From contig OX419755.1 in assembly GCA_948567375.1 (NCBI GenBank), positions 20,600,517-20,664,516 of the forward strand: a DNA stretch of 64,000 bases, read 5' to 3'. Source of the stretch: Lunularia cruciata. Taxonomy: Eukaryota; Streptophyta; Marchantiopsida; Lunulariales; Lunulariaceae. Position 1 is the stretch's first letter; every line of letters starts with the position of its first letter. The notes beneath the pieces were generated by a model. That model had not been told where the DNA came from, ran no database searches, and saw only the letters and a list, made by a program, of their open reading frames with translations. The position numbers and the translations under genes are program-made. Shown here in pieces: positions 10,901-24,400 of the stretch.

Positions 10901-13900
10901 ATGCAATTGATTATCATGAGTACCCAACAGAAGGCCGTGTTAGTTTGGAATAACTATTCTACATGTAATTGTCTATGAACTTTCATTCCCACTACTTAGA
11001 GTTGTGATGAAGTACCATATGTATAACCTTGGTATAAATTGCATCTCCTTTCAAGGAATCCAAAGTGGTGAGCCAAATGTTTACTTGTAATATATCCCAC
11101 AAAGCATGTTCTTAATTGAATTACCTTGTAGTAAATGATCAATTTGCATACCTTTGTATCACCTCCCTCAATTATATGCACAAAAACATGTCTTGGATAT
11201 TGGATCCTAATGAGATGACCTTCACATAGATTTGAGAGTAACACTTCCACCACAAATCATGACAAGACTCAAGATTTTGAACCACACTAAAATTGTTTCA
11301 AAAATACAAATTTTAAATTTCATAAGGAAAAGAGAGTAAATCCTTGCATGATTCCAACCCCTGAAAAATAGCTAGAAAGTAATGATACTGAAACCATTTA
11401 ATATACTTGCACCTATTAGAGACCGATCTACTCAACTTTTGATGCATTCGCTCGTTCTCACTTTGCTCCTATAGTGGGCTGTTTACCAAAGTTTGAATAG
11501 GTTCTATGTATCTTAAGAGGGTGTTAATAAGAGGCATGCACAATCAGTGTGTCGACTCCCCAAACTTCTACTCACCAAATCTTTTGGTAAGGAATACTTA
11601 AAAGAACTAAAGATTACTCTCTCTCTGCATACACCTCACTCCTCGACTTAGTAAATCAAGTCATGTCTCTTTGAGGATGTTCACTTGGTATATAGCTCTT
11701 TAATTGCTGAAGAGAATACATAAAAAGGTATTATCATTAATATAAGAATATCCTAAAACTCCAAATATAGTAAATTGAAATTTTATGAAGTATAATATGA
11801 TTCAAGGTGAGGATATTCATAAATCAACGGAAAATTAGAAGTAAATAGAACATGAAAATATCATCACTATTTACAACTTGTTCTCTCCCTTGTAATAAAA
11901 AAATCCAAATTGATGAAAATAAAAGTTCATACAAAAGGACAATCTATACATATATTTTATTTTCATGAGAAGTTTAAACACTCTCAAGAGGTCAAAATTT
12001 CTTAATAAACACATACCATTTTTATGGGAGAATTTGAATTATAAAACACATGATTTTATGATATATTGAAACATATTGATATACATATTGTTTCAATGTT
12101 GAATGATATACTTTGAGAAGCAACGAAGTATAAAGTAAAATGATAATTCTGATAATAAAATAAATCTACAATAGATTGAAAGATATTATTGTTTCACTAC
12201 TGAAAAATATAATTTCAGAAGCAGCAAATTATAAAGTAAATTAACAATTATGATAATAAAATAAATCTAGAATTTAATTTTGAAAAGGTAGAAAGACCCA
12301 TATTAAGCATTTTCTTACATACCTACACTAATTTCAAATTTTGTACTTTGACTTGTAAACGAGTTGGATTGATTCTAATCTAAAACATACTAAATGTAAT
12401 TTTAGAAAATTAAATGACTCTAATGCACCTCAATTCTAAAGATATATTAAATTGAACTCTAGAAAGAATATAGACTTTATGCACTACATCCTACTTGAAC
12501 AAAAGGTACCAAATTAGATCACGTGAAATGCATGAAGTGGTTCTTTTCCAAAATGAGAGATTCTAAAAACCAAATATTCAAAAGGATAATTATTTTATGA
12601 AAGATTTTCATCATTTTTTATACAAAGAGTGGTGATAACAATAGATAATTCAAAATGTGATTGTTGGGTGAAAGTTGCTTATAACTTTCCAATCATTTTC
12701 CACCAGTGATAAACTGAAATTCATTGTTACAGAATCTCCAGATTATTAGCTACAAACAGGTCCAAGATTCAGCTTTTTAATTTACTCATAAGTCACAACA
12801 CCCATAGAAAACATAAAGAGTGAATGACAAGGGCTCCAAGATCTTACCAAATAGATTTTTGTCAAGAATTGGAATAACCTGTCTGTATTTTCAAAATTGT
12901 AGTTTATCACTGTTTTAAACAGCATCAAATACAACCAGCAGTAATAACATACAATTAAATACTCTGCAATCTAAAAACAATCTGCATACAAGTCTCTCCC
13001 ACTAGATGATGTTCATTCAGAGCTCCTGTTGTTTGTAGAAAGTACAACTTGCATAGCTTGGAAGTAACTCCATGTAAGGATGGAATAAGCCACATGAGTG
13101 TTCTCCAACCAAGGGAGTTGATGAATAGGGATTGCAGCCTAGAATAAGGTGCATGAGATGAATACATTGCAAATATCTTCATGTCCCAAAGGAGAGCTCA
13201 AAACTCTCAAACCATCTAGAGGGAAAAAGAATCCTAGTGGGAAGTCAAAGGGAGTGGGGACCACACGTGGGCTCCAAAACTTGTATTCATGAGTTTGGAA
13301 TTGTAAATCCAAGGCCTCTAAGCTTATTGTGAAAACAAACACCACTTGAACTACATCCTCTAAAGGGCACAAAATATGAGTGTTTTCTTAAAAGGATGGA
13401 AAAAGATAAGATGGGAAAATTTATTGCCACTTATAGTAAAGCCATGTAGTGTGCTATGGCAAAGAGAGGCCCCATAGGGAACCTCTTGCCATGTGCTCTC
13501 TAGAATATCAATTGTGTGAACTCTCTTGTAGCAATATAGTGGCTATATAATAGAGGTGTTTTGATACTAGAAAAAGTATGGACAAACAAGATCAAGAAGT
13601 GTTTTGATCTCCAATTGAGCAAAGAGCACTAAACAACACTAGACAAGAAATGGTGTTGAAGGCATTGGAGTCATCAACTTGGACTACTACCAATGATGCT
13701 TGCAATAACCATCTTGTATCTTCTTGGAGTAGCCACAAAAAATTGATGTAGAGACAACAAGGAAGAAAATGATTATTGTAGTTGTAAGCAAATAGTATTA
13801 GAAACCAAAAACAAAAACACATCTCCAATGGCAATGAGGTGCATACTTGAGGTCTCCTTTGAAAGAACTAGGAGACAAGAAGCAGTAAAAGGATGAGTTG

Positions 13901-14475
13901 CTCTAGGGAGCACATGACGTAAGGCAATATGTTGAAAAAATGTAAGGAGAAAAGGAGCATTGGAAGAAGCAATCTTGTAGGTACTCAAAACCTTAAAAAA
14001 ATGTCCAACTTGCTAAGAAATGCAAGGAGTGAGGTAAAGCTTGAGCAAAGAAGGACTTGGTAAGCTGAAACTCCTCATTTGGTTGTGTAATCATAAGGGA
14101 ATGAAGGAAGGTCCTCCATAGTGGGTGGATGTAAGGTCTATAAGGCAAACCAGATCTCAAAAGAGAAAGATATTGGCCAAGAGGGTAAGAGTGCTTGGGT
14201 TGCCTATTTGTACTCACTTACTTGACCTAGCATCAAGGAGTAATGAAGGTGACAATGCTCTAGAAATAAGGTGTGGAGTTGTGAAGACTCTACAATCCAC
14301 TTGGCTATTGCCTAGGCCCTAATGGTGTAATCCTCTTGGAGGGATGCCTAATCTCCTCTCAAAAACCTATGAATCCTAGAGGTAATCTTGCAATATCCCA
14401 AAACACCTCTGTAGGCAATAAGAAGTAATGTACATTGTGGAAATATGGCCATAGTAGGGATAAAATAACACATAG

Positions 14476-14532
<57 letters not shown>

Positions 14533-14820
14533 TGGAGCCAACAAGAAGATAAAAGCATGGGGATCCTTGTGTACATCCATGGTGGAGGTAAACTTGGTAG
14601 AAATGCTTGGATAGGTCTAAATGGTGTAACCAAGAATATGAGTATGGAGGAGCCTATATAGCTACTACTAGAGTATGGATGTAATTTTGGGGTAGGAATG
14701 TTGGTGACCTGTATGCAAGTATGTAAGCAATTAGATCTCCTTCTATGTTGTGCTAGGCCAATCCAGACAAGATTGTGTAGGACGCTGATGGGATGGGATA
14801 ATGGATGTGTTGAGGGCCCA
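10901..14820. other. Gene-free AT-rich repeat-derived stretch
   Basis: No supportable gene. Short open frames on the minus strand (for example 13592-13990) are hydrophobic low-complexity translations without family resemblance. A GA microsatellite lies at 14479-14532. The stretch probably consists of old, unrecognised transposon remnants into which element B inserted. Confidence 0.5.
14479..14532. repeat. (GA)n microsatellite
   Basis: About 27 dinucleotide units with a single GG interruption near 14520. On the minus strand it yields a Ser-Leu run that inflates false open frames here. Confidence 0.95.
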
Positions 14821-15233
14821 TGTAAAAGACTGAGAATGATGAGAGAAATAGGAGAATAGAAGATCACATTGGGATACTTGAATGAGGGAAACTCTAAATG
14901 TCTAGCATGAGCTTTGGCTTGGTATTTATAGGGAGCATTCAAGGCTCTTGAGAAGCTTTTCAAGAAGTTTCCTTCTAGAAAGTTGTCCACTTGGCATGCA
15001 AGCCAAGCTAGTTGGAAACTTCTAGAAGCTTCCTTCTAGAACCTACCTACTTAGGATGCAAGCTAAACTAGTTGTGAAGCTTCCTCTTATAAGTCACCAC
15101 TTGGCATGCATGTTACTCAATACTTGGAAGGTACTAAGTAGTTTTTTAGATACTTCTAGAATATTTAGGCTAATTTGGTCTATTTACTTAGTTAGCCTTG
15201 ACTAAATTTGTTGCTAAACTCCTTATTTTTACA
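14821..15233 (-). repeat. 3' LTR of element B
   Basis: Shares a long alignment with 26534-27034, including the paired blocks AGGAGAATAGAAGATCACAT and AGGAGAATGGAAAATCATAT and the repeated AAGCTTCCTTCTAGAA motif. It starts TG and ends CA. It is about 90 bp shorter than its partner, which has extra copies of the internal AAGCTTCC unit. Confidence 0.8.
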
Positions 15234-15259
15234 TATTCCCCCACCACTAGTTGGTGATG

Positions 15260-16650
15260 TCTTTGTTGCCATTGAAGCTTCAAACTCTTGTATGACCATT
15301 TGTGCATTATGGAGATAAGAAAGAGGCTCTCAAGTAGCATCATGAAGGAGATACCTTCTCCAAAGAACCTTGTACTCAATATGTTGTTGGCGGCTATGTT
15401 TAATGTGGTGATGTGCAAGGATATGATCAACTTCATATTCCTCATGATTGTTGATAGGGACGGGGAGGAGGAGGAGTATGGACACAAGAGGAAAAGGAAG
15501 ATGGATTAGAAACAAAGGGTTTCAACTTGGAAACATGAGAGATGAGGTGGATTTTTGTATGAGAAGGCAAGGCAAGTCGAGTTGATAAGCAACATGAGAA
15601 ATGATTTTGGCGACATCAAATTGGCATATCCAGTTAAGAGCAAGTTTATGGACTTAGGTATCAAGTGGGAAGTGTAGGTTACTAGAAGAAAACATGACCT
15701 TATCACCAATTTTAAAATTGAGATCATGATAGTGTTGGTTTGCATTTCTTTTGGAAGATTTTGAGCAATAAGAAGATGAGATTGTTATTGCTATTGTAGA
15801 GATTGAGATATGGACGTCAAGAAGGTCGGAGTATGAGGAATATGAGATGGAGGTAGAGCAAGAAGAGAATCTAAAACAAGTGGATCTTGGCCAAAATTAA
15901 CTAAGAAGAGAGAGAATCTGGTGCTTGCTTGTTTGGAATTGTTGTAGGCAAACTCAAAAATTGCAAGACACTTGTCTCAATAGGTATGGTGAACGTTGAC
16001 AAAGGCACAAAGCATATCTTCCAAGGTGCAATTTTCACATTTGGTTTGCCCATCAATCTACAATAGGCTATGGATAAAGCAAGCTTGGTGCCAAGTATCT
16101 AGAAGAGTGCTTGCTAAAACATTCTAGTGAATCAAGGATTGTGATCGGAGATGAGTACACAAGGCATCCCATGATGCTTGAAGTCATTATCAAAGTAGAT
16201 CTGCACCAATGTTGGAGCATATACAATATCAAAGGTTTGTGTAGATTTGCTTACTAAGCTTATCCACAAACACCACTATTGTTGTGTGACCTTGCTTGGT
16301 CTTGGGTAAGGATGTGATGAGATCTAAGCTCACGTGTTCTCACCAAGCAAATTGAATGGGGAGTGGTTGAAGGAGTCCACTTGGCTTTTGGTTGTTGGCC
16401 TTGTTATAATTGGCAGCTCTCACAAGATTGAACAAACTCTTGAACATCTTGCCATGTTGTGCTACCACTATTTGCTTTGGAGGTACCCAAGGTCTTATCC
16501 ACACCCATGTGACCAATGATCATTAAGTCATGGCTTCTTGAAGGCGCACCAATCAAAGATCACCCTTGGCTAGAACATAGATCTAATTCTCACAAAATAG
16601 AAGGTCTTACTTGAAGGAGAAGGTATTGTACTCCTTGTTGCATGCTACAA
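15260..16650 (-). pseudogene. Element B integrase and chromodomain, decayed
   Basis: The minus strand around 16330-16230 gives D-L-I-T-S-L-P-K-T-K-Q-G-H-T-T-I-V-V-F-V, the usual block at the first catalytic Asp of Ty3 integrase. Around 16150-16000 a degenerate L-I-S-D-H-N-P block and a remnant of the H-P-Q-T-D-G-Q-T-E region follow. At 15452-15275 a chromodomain is clear: E-E-Y-E-V-D-H-I-L, then Y-K-V-L-W and H-D-A-T-(stop)-E-P, where the stop replaces the conserved Trp. This places element B among chromoviruses. Confidence 0.75.
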
Positions 16651-18300
16651 CACAACTTGGTACCAATTGAAAGAAGAGATCTTGTTATAAAGCTATCCTA
16701 AACACAATTTGGACTTTGAAATCGATTGACATTGTCATAATTGCCACCGTGATGAGAAGAAGAGACTTCAAATCAAGCCATCATGATAAGGCATTGGGGA
16801 TGACATAGAATTGATTGGGTTTGTACTCAAGTTTGATATCAAACAATTGTAGTTGTTCCTCCCATTGATGATATCAACTCTTCATGTGTTCCAGATGAAA
16901 TGTCTGCAACAAGGGCTTGTGATCAATTTGCATGATCACTTGTTTCCCCAAGAGATAATGCCTCCATACCTTGGTGGCATATACCATTACTAGTTGTTCT
17001 TGATCTTGAGTAGAGTAGTTCCTTTTTGTGATATTTAGTCAGCAAGACACAAAGGCAATGGAATGTAACCCATTCTTGCTACAACACAACTCCAATCACA
17101 CATTTAGAAGCATCAAAATCAACCACACAAGGTAGTTGAGGATCATATAGTTGGAGAATGGGTCTTGAAGACACCATATATTTCAGCTTCTGGAATACTT
17201 CTTTGTGCTTGGTGGTCCATTGAAATCTCAAGTTCTTCCCCCATAGGTCAGTCAATGGTGTGGCCACATGTGCATAATAATGGATGAACTATCAGTAAAA
17301 ACTTGCCAAGCCATTAAATGCTCACACTTTTGTAGCATCCTTTGGAGTAGGCCAATCAGTAATGGCCTTGATTTTCTCCTTTTCCATCTTGATTTATTTT
17401 GATAAAATCTTGTGACCCAAGAAGGTACCTTCCGTTTGCAAAAAGTTACACTTTGATTTCTTGCAATAAAACTTCCATTGATATAGTCATCTTAGGGCTT
17501 CTCACATTTGATTTGTGTGTTCTACTTCCATCTTGCTATAGATTAAAATGTCATCAAGAATACCACCACATACCGATCCAATAGTCCGTCCAACACCTAA
17601 TGCATATGATCTATGAAGATTGTTGGAGCATTAGTGAGCCCAAATGGTAGAACTCTCCATTCAAAATACCCATACCTTGTGAGAAAGGAAATATTTTGCA
17701 ATGGGGATTTGCCAATAGCCACTACAAAGATCCAACTTGGAGAAGTAGCATGCCCCACTCAATTGATGAAGCAAGTTATCAATTTGAGGCAAAGGATATA
17801 CATTCTTCATTGTTTTTTTATTGAGCCCGTGATAATCAATACAAAAATGAAGTCCTCCATACTTCTTTGGAACAAATAATATTGGTGGTCCCCAAGGAGA
17901 TCTAATATATCATATGAAATCCTTCTCCAACAACTTAGTAAGTGTTATTTGCAACTCTTCCAACTCTTTTGATGAGACCTAATAGATTGGTCTACTTATT
18001 GGAGTACTCCTTGGCAATAAATCAATCTTGAAGGGCATACTAATCCCTTTGGCAGATCATCCTAAGACACATCCGCAAACTCTTGAATTGTTTGATCAAC
18101 CATTGTTTAATGAGGCTCCTAACTCTACTTTGATTCTCCTTGTGCAATCAGGTTGATCCACACCACAAAAGTAGACTTATCTTCCTCCAAAGCTTGCTCT
18201 ATGGCTGCTTCATTGAGAAACTTCTCATCTCATGACTTATCTTCCTTTAAAGCTTGCTCTATGGCTACTAACCTGACAAACTTCTCATTTGGGACTAACT
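16651..18300 (-). pseudogene. Element B reverse transcriptase and RNase H, decayed
   Basis: Reading leftward: [11 protein letters not shown] and Y-P-L-P-Q-I-D near 17850, then the active-site block D-D-I-L-I-Y-S near 17545, then at 17267-17079 the connection to RNase H (W-T-T-K-H-K-E-V-F, S-R-P-I-L-Q-L-Y-D and the D-A-S block). Several frame changes separate these blocks, so no polyprotein can be made. Confidence 0.75.
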
Positions 18301-18436
18301 ATTCTTAGGTGTTTTACTCAAAGGTGCCAAACAACCTAATCAGAAATTTTTACCTTGGTGTTGTACTTGAATTTGTTATTAGGTTCAATCAAATTGAACC
18401 TTATGACGTTCAAGCCAAGGCAAACCCAAAATGATA

Positions 18437-18688
18437 TCATAATGTAGAGGTACCACTACAAATCTCATACACTACAAACCTCATATACTCCAAATACTCC
18501 TTCCCAATCCTGAATGTAACAAGATATGACATAAGGAGTGCAAAACCCTTTCTACCATCCACCATCATCAATATGCTTGCAATTACTTGCTTGATAGTAA
18601 TACATAATTCCTTTGCTAATTGTATGGATATGCAATTCTTTGAGCTTCCAAAATCAACCAAAATCCTACAACCACAATCAGATATCAT
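18437..18688 (-). pseudogene. Element B retropepsin fragment
   Basis: An 83-codon open stretch with I-L-V-D-F-G-S-S-K-N-C-I-S, aligning with the Ty3 aspartic protease signature (L-x-D-S-G-A-T-x-N-F-I-S). Asp is kept but S-G-A reads F-G-S. A degenerate CCHC knuckle, missing its first Cys in register, lies just upstream near 18890. Confidence 0.7.
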
Positions 18689-19029
18689 GCCTTACGAGTG
18701 AAGCAAAATTGCATAGGTCAAGCCTTTGATCCCATTGGAGTTAATCAAGTTCACACTAGGTGGCTTGAAATCTCCTATTGGGATTCCTTGTTTCCTTGAT
18801 CGGTTTGCTCCACAAACTCCATCTGGATGACTTGTCAAGGTCGCTTGTTCTTGAGAAGACATTCAACAATATGATGTCCAATTTGGCAATAATTAAAAAA
18901 ACCACAATTTTGTCTCAATTTTTCTCTTTCTGCAATACCAAGTGGTCTCCATTGAATGACATTGATCTCTATTGGTGCCGGCTCCTCCAACCGTATGTAG
19001 TGTATTGGTAGGTTTTGTGGAGGTCAGGG

Positions 19030-19765
19030 TGTAATACCAAGAGCTAGCCATATGATCTAGATGTGAAATTTGGTTTGGTAACATCTAGAATGATGTTATA
19101 CATGATGGTTGAAATAGATCAGATAGAAGTATCACCAAAAGAGTACTTCTACTAATAGGGCAGAAACCGAAATGGACTTGAGAACCTTAGAACCAATAGC
19201 TAGACATATGATTTAAAGGTGAGAATTGGTTTGGTAACATCTGGAAGGATGTTACACATGATGGACTAAACAGATCAGAAAGAGGTATCACCAAAAGGGG
19301 ACTTCTACTAATAGAGTAGGAACCAAAATATGCCTGAAATCTTTGAAGGCAATTTTGGAGGCCTAAACTGATGAATTAGGCCTCAAAAATTTGTAGATGC
19401 CCCCCCCCAATAGAGGAAAGGCTGGCCTTCCCTCCTCCCTGCTTTGTCTCGTCGAGAGCTTTCCAATGGTACCTTACGTGATTCTGAGATTCCTATAGGA
19501 AGATTCCCTAAAAGATTCCCTCCGATCAAAGCTTGTTTGATCAACCAGATAGGACCTAGACCAGACATGTCACCCATCCAAGTAAGTACTCCAAGGGTGG
19601 AGCTTGCTGACATGTCACCTATCTGTGTCTCTAATCCTATGGTGGAGCTTCCTTGGCGGAGATCCTCTTTGTCTATATAATAAAGAGAAGGTGCTCCCTT
19701 GGGGCATCAATTGTTTGAGTATGCAATCTATGTTTTCTCTCTTCTCTTGTTCTCGGAGTATTACA
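19030..19765 (+). repeat. 5' LTR of element A
   Basis: Runs from TGTAATACCAAGAG to GGAGTATTACA, with matching TGTAATAC/GTATTACA inverted termini. A TATA box (TATATAA, 19674-19680) lies about 90 bp before the LTR end, a likely promoter for the element's RNA. A poly-C run near 19399-19408 is a probable slippage site, shorter in the 3' copy. Confidence 0.95.
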
Positions 19766-19766
19766 A

Positions 19767-19778
19767 TGGTATCAGAGC
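19767..19778 (+). other. Primer-binding site of element A
   Basis: TGGTATCAGAGC, the perfect complement of the initiator tRNA-Met 3' end, one base after the LTR. This is the standard minus-strand priming site for plant LTR elements. Confidence 0.9.
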
Positions 19779-20437
19779 AAGTGATTTAGTCCAAGAGAGT
19801 GGATCACCCCTCTTGGAATAACACAAACTACTGAAACTGAGTAATTTGAGGTGGAGAACATAGAGTAGTTGCTAGACTTAGGAAGGACTTCAGAGAGCGG
19901 ATGGGATGGATGCACCGGGAGGCCAATTTCCCGCACCTAGCTTTCCATTCTCAAACCCATTCCACATCAAGGTTATGTATATCCAGCGTGAGCAAATGAG
20001 GGTATCGCTAGTTTATCACTTTGGCGCAAAATTCATGGACAAAGTGATGAACTCACCAAACCCGGTGATTCTATCTGTGGTGATATATGACAGAGAGTGG
20101 GATTTGAAAATCTACATTCTATTATGATAAAATGGATATGAATGTCCCAAATCCTCTCCCTTTCAACACTCAAGTAGAAATCCGTTATGTAGTGAAGCCA
20201 AAATTGATGTTTAAAGATTTTTTGGTTAGGAATTTTGGTGAGGAGTATTATCAACGAGTGATAGCTTCTGAGGTCCCAATGGTAGTTCCGATAGTTTGTG
20301 CGCCTTCCAGAGTGATTATATTGACTCTGTATTGAAGTAGACATTAGCAATTGAGTGTTGCAAGAACCATGGATCCGCAATTGCAAGAGTTGGTGCAAGG
20401 AATGCAAGGGATGTTGAATGAATTTTGAGAGATTAAG

Positions 20438-21444
20438 ATGACCATGGAGACATTACAAAGTCAAGTGCAAATCCTCAAGAATGATCAAGCCATGCAAGAA
20501 GAAGAGCCGTCTCAAAACCCAATACCTGCGATTGAAGTACTTGGAGAGGCATCCGTGCCTACGAACCCTATCAACAATGAAGCCACATTGCTACTCCGGA
20601 TGAAGAAGACCTGCAACATCAAACCTTACAAGGGGCAGCGTTCGATGGGAGTAGTGGAAAATTGGATCTTGAGAATGAATCAATATTTTTGATTGTTCAC
20701 AACAGAGATGGTGCAGGCGTGTTTGCATGTGGGTACTTGACCTATAAAGCCCTCACATGGTATGATGCTTGGGGACGATCCATGCTGGCAGAGAGAAGGG
20801 AGGTCACATGGACAACAATGCAAGAAGGACTGCTGAAGAATTTCCAATTGGTGGATTTTGTGCAGATGGCTCGAACCCAACTATGGGGATTGAGACAGAA
20901 GAATAGCGTACAAGAGTATGTGGAGGCTTTTCTAGATCTACAAGTCGCAATTACCGACATGAGTCCAGAAGAGGCTCTCGACAATTTCAAACGAGGGTTG
21001 AAAGAGCGGATTTGCCAAGAAGTCATGGTGCAAAATCCTCACACGGTATTTGAAGCCATTGCTTGTGCGCAAAGAATAGCAGAAGCATTAGGTGGAGGTG
21101 AAGGAGTAGCTCCACCTCAACATTATCAAGCAGAAATGCCACACATGGGTAGACCAATACCAATGGAATTGGGCAACCTTTGATTCCGGGATCGAGGAGC
21201 ACGACCGCTTCAAGGGGAGCGGGGACGGGTAGAAGAACAAAGAGATGGAGTCCCACAAGGAGAAGGGACTCAAGGAGAACAACATTGTTGTTACAATTGT
21301 AGCCGTATTGGGCACATATCTACCAACTGTTGCACTCATTTCCCTGAAGGCCCTTGGCCTTCATTCAGGCGATCTTTGAACAACATGGAGAGGCATATTG
21401 ACAAGGAGGAGGTAGAAATCACTTCGGAAAACAAAGATCTCTAG
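20438..21444 (+). pseudogene. Element A gag, frameshifted
   Basis: Two overlapping frames: 20438-20692 (Q-x-Q-V-Q-I-L-K... to N-W-I-L-R-M-N-Q-Y-F) and 20662-21183, which continues the gag domain (L-T-Y-K-A-L-T-W, Q-E-Y-V-E-A-F-L-D-L, F-K-R-G-L-K-E-R). One frameshift near 20690 joins them. A CCHC zinc knuckle C-Y-N-C-S-R-I-G-H-I-S-T-N-C is encoded at 21289-21330 in the second frame, after an in-frame TGA at 21181. Gag packages the RNA and forms the particle; the knuckle binds nucleic acid. The frame closes at 21444, one frame off pol, consistent with -1 frameshift expression. Confidence 0.85.
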
Positions 21445-21446
21445 TA

Positions 21447-24400
21447 AATGTACCTTGCAGCCTTACTGGCTCAATAAGGAAGCAGAGAAGCAAGGGAAGG
21501 AAGAAGAATAATGCACAACGATCCCGAAAGGCAACCTCACAATTGATTGTCGTGAATGGAATCCTAGAAGGTAATCAAGTGAGAGTATTAATAGATCCGG
21601 GAGCAACAGAGAATTTCTTGTCTCGCTCCGTTGCAATAAGATTGGGAATGGATCTAGAGAGAGATGGAAGTGAAAAAGTAGAGTTACCAAATGGGCAAAC
21701 AGAGAGGATTGAATCATTACCTAGACGGGTAACCCTCTCTGTAGGAGAATATTAGGAAGCAATTGAGTGGCGAGTGATACAATTAGCTCGTTATGATGCA
21801 ATTTTAGGCATACCATGGATGGAGCAGTACAACCCTATGGTGGATTGGAGGAAGAAAGTAGTGAGAACCCACCAATGGTCAATCATTGGAGTTAAAGAAA
21901 AATCACACAGGCAGAAACTGCCTCTATATGTTGTAGGGATGGCAACTGTTTGTAAGACCGATAGATGTTTTATGGGTCTAATAAGAGAAGTCCAGAGTGC
22001 ACAACTCAATGGACAAATTCTTGAGAAATTGAAGGATGTGGTGGATGAGTTTCAAGATGTCATTCTCGATGATTTACCCTCAGGATTACTACCAAAAAGG
22101 CGAGTAGATCACAAAATTGAGACACTTCTGGGGAAGACGCCTCCTTGTAAGGCCCCATATTGCCTATCACCTCATGAGTTGGAGGAGTGTAAGACTCAAA
22201 TTGAGGAGATGTTGCATAAAGGGTTCATCCAACCTAGCGTATCACCATATGGGGTCCCTGTCCTGTTTGTGAAGAAGAAGGATGGTACAATGCGCATGTG
22301 CATTGACTATCGGGGTCTCAATCAACAAACAATGAAGAACAAATACCCCTTACCTCGCATGGATGACCTGTTTGATCAACTCCATGGAGCGAGATACTTC
22401 ACCAAACTAGACTTGCAAAGTGGTTACAATCAAATCCAAATTGCAAAGGAGGATGTGCACAAAACTGCCTTTTGAACCAAGTATGGCCACTTTGAGTATC
22501 TTGTGATGCCTTTTGGCCTCACCAATGCACCTGCCACTTTCATGAGTATAATGAATGACATATTTTGTCCATACTTGGATAAGTCTGTTATCGTCTTCTT
22601 GGATGATATCTTAGTATACAGTAGCATGATGATAGAACACAAACAACATCTACAAGAGGTCCTCCAGATTCTAAGACAGAATCAATTGTACGCCAAAATC
22701 TTAAAGTGTAAGTTTGGCAAGTCTAAAGTAGACTACTTGGGGCATAGAGTAAGTGCAGAGGGCATTCAAGTACTAATAGATAAAATAGAGGTCATTCAAA
22801 AATGGAGTGCCCCAAAAGATCAAACTCAACTTAAGAGCTTCTTGGGGTTGACGGGATTCTATCGTAGATTTGTCAAGGACTTCTCCAAGGTTGCATAGCC
22901 TTTAATGGCACTACTTGGCAAGGGGAAGAAGTGGACATGGGGAACTGCACAAGAGTTGGCCTTTCAAGAATTGAAGGCCGCCTTGCTACATGCACCAATC
23001 TTGAAGTGGTATGACCCAAAACATCCAATCAAGTTGGCTACAGATGCATCAGGCGTAGCAATAGGAGCAGTCCTACAACAAGAGTGGCATGACAGATGGC
23101 ATCCAATTGCATATTTCTCTCAAAAGTTGTTACCAGTAGAGCGCAACTACCACACCACAGAACAAGAAGAGCTGGCAATCGTTCTAGCAACCAAGCATTG
23201 GAAGCACTACTTGGGCAAGAAGGCATTTGTAGTAGAGACATACCACAAACCTCTAGTCTACCTCGAGACGCAGAAGGATCTATCTTGTTGCCAAATTTGG
23301 TGGGTAGAGTGGCGACAATGCTTCAACATGACAATCACCTACATGGAACCTAAGAAGCAACTTGTAGATGCATTCACCCGCATGCCAATGGCCAACAACT
23401 TGGTGGCAGAGGTTAAGATTAACCCTGAATTCTGGCAAGAGATTCTGGCGGCTACAAAAACTGACCCACAGATTGTAGAAGCACAATCATCCAAAGGTGT
23501 CACCAATACCCAAGGACTCACCTTTTGGGATGGCAGATTATGGATCCCAAATGTCCCAGAATTACACACCACCATTCTAGCGGAATGTCATGATTCGGCC
23601 ATTGTAGCTCATGTCGGAGTGGACAAGACCTTGGATGCAGTCAAGCACCATTACTATTGGCCCAAGATGAGCAACAACGTGATGGACTATGTGCATAGCT
23701 GCCTACTTTGCCAACAGAACAAAGCTTCTAATCAAGCTCCTGTAGTGCTCCTTCAACCTCTCCCCACTCCTACCCAACATTGGGAACAAGTGAGTATGGA
23801 TCTCGTTTGTGAATTACCCAAGACCACCTCAGGGTTTGATTCCATTGTGGTCTTTGTGGACCGGCTCAGCAAAATGATTCATGTACGCCCTACCACCAAA
23901 GAGGTGACCGCTCCATAACTAGCTCAATTATACTTAGATGCAGCCTTTGCTCACCATGGCTTGTCTAGAGTACTCATCACCGATAAAGGCACCCAATTCA
24001 CCAGCTTGTTTTGGCAAACACTCTTTGGGTTCTTCAAAACCAAGTTGGCCATGTCCACAGCTTACCACCCCCAAACAGATGGCCAAACAGAGCGGGCTAA
24101 TTGCACAATTGAAGATATGTTATGCGGCTTCACCTTAGAAGAGCAAGAGAGGTGGGACACCCTACTACCGTTGGTGGAATTCGCTTACAACAATTCAGTG
24201 AACGCATCCACCCAGGTCACTCCATTCTTCCTCATGTATGGTGAGCATCACTTCACACCTTCTAGCTTGATGAAGATCCGTCTAGTGGCTACCAAGGTCA
24301 ATGCGGTCAATACATTTGTTTCTAGAATCCAACAAGGTATGGAGAGCGCAAAGCACAGATTACAAATTGCGCAAAATCGACAAAAGTAGTCTGCTGATGC

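Noticed and set aside
14359..14990. A minus-strand protein of 204 codons
   Set aside because: Its Ser-Leu run is the GA microsatellite and the rest overlaps the LTR of element B; no family resemblance.
15188..15487. A 99-codon minus-strand ORF
   Set aside because: It is out of frame with the chromodomain of element B, which occupies the same bases.
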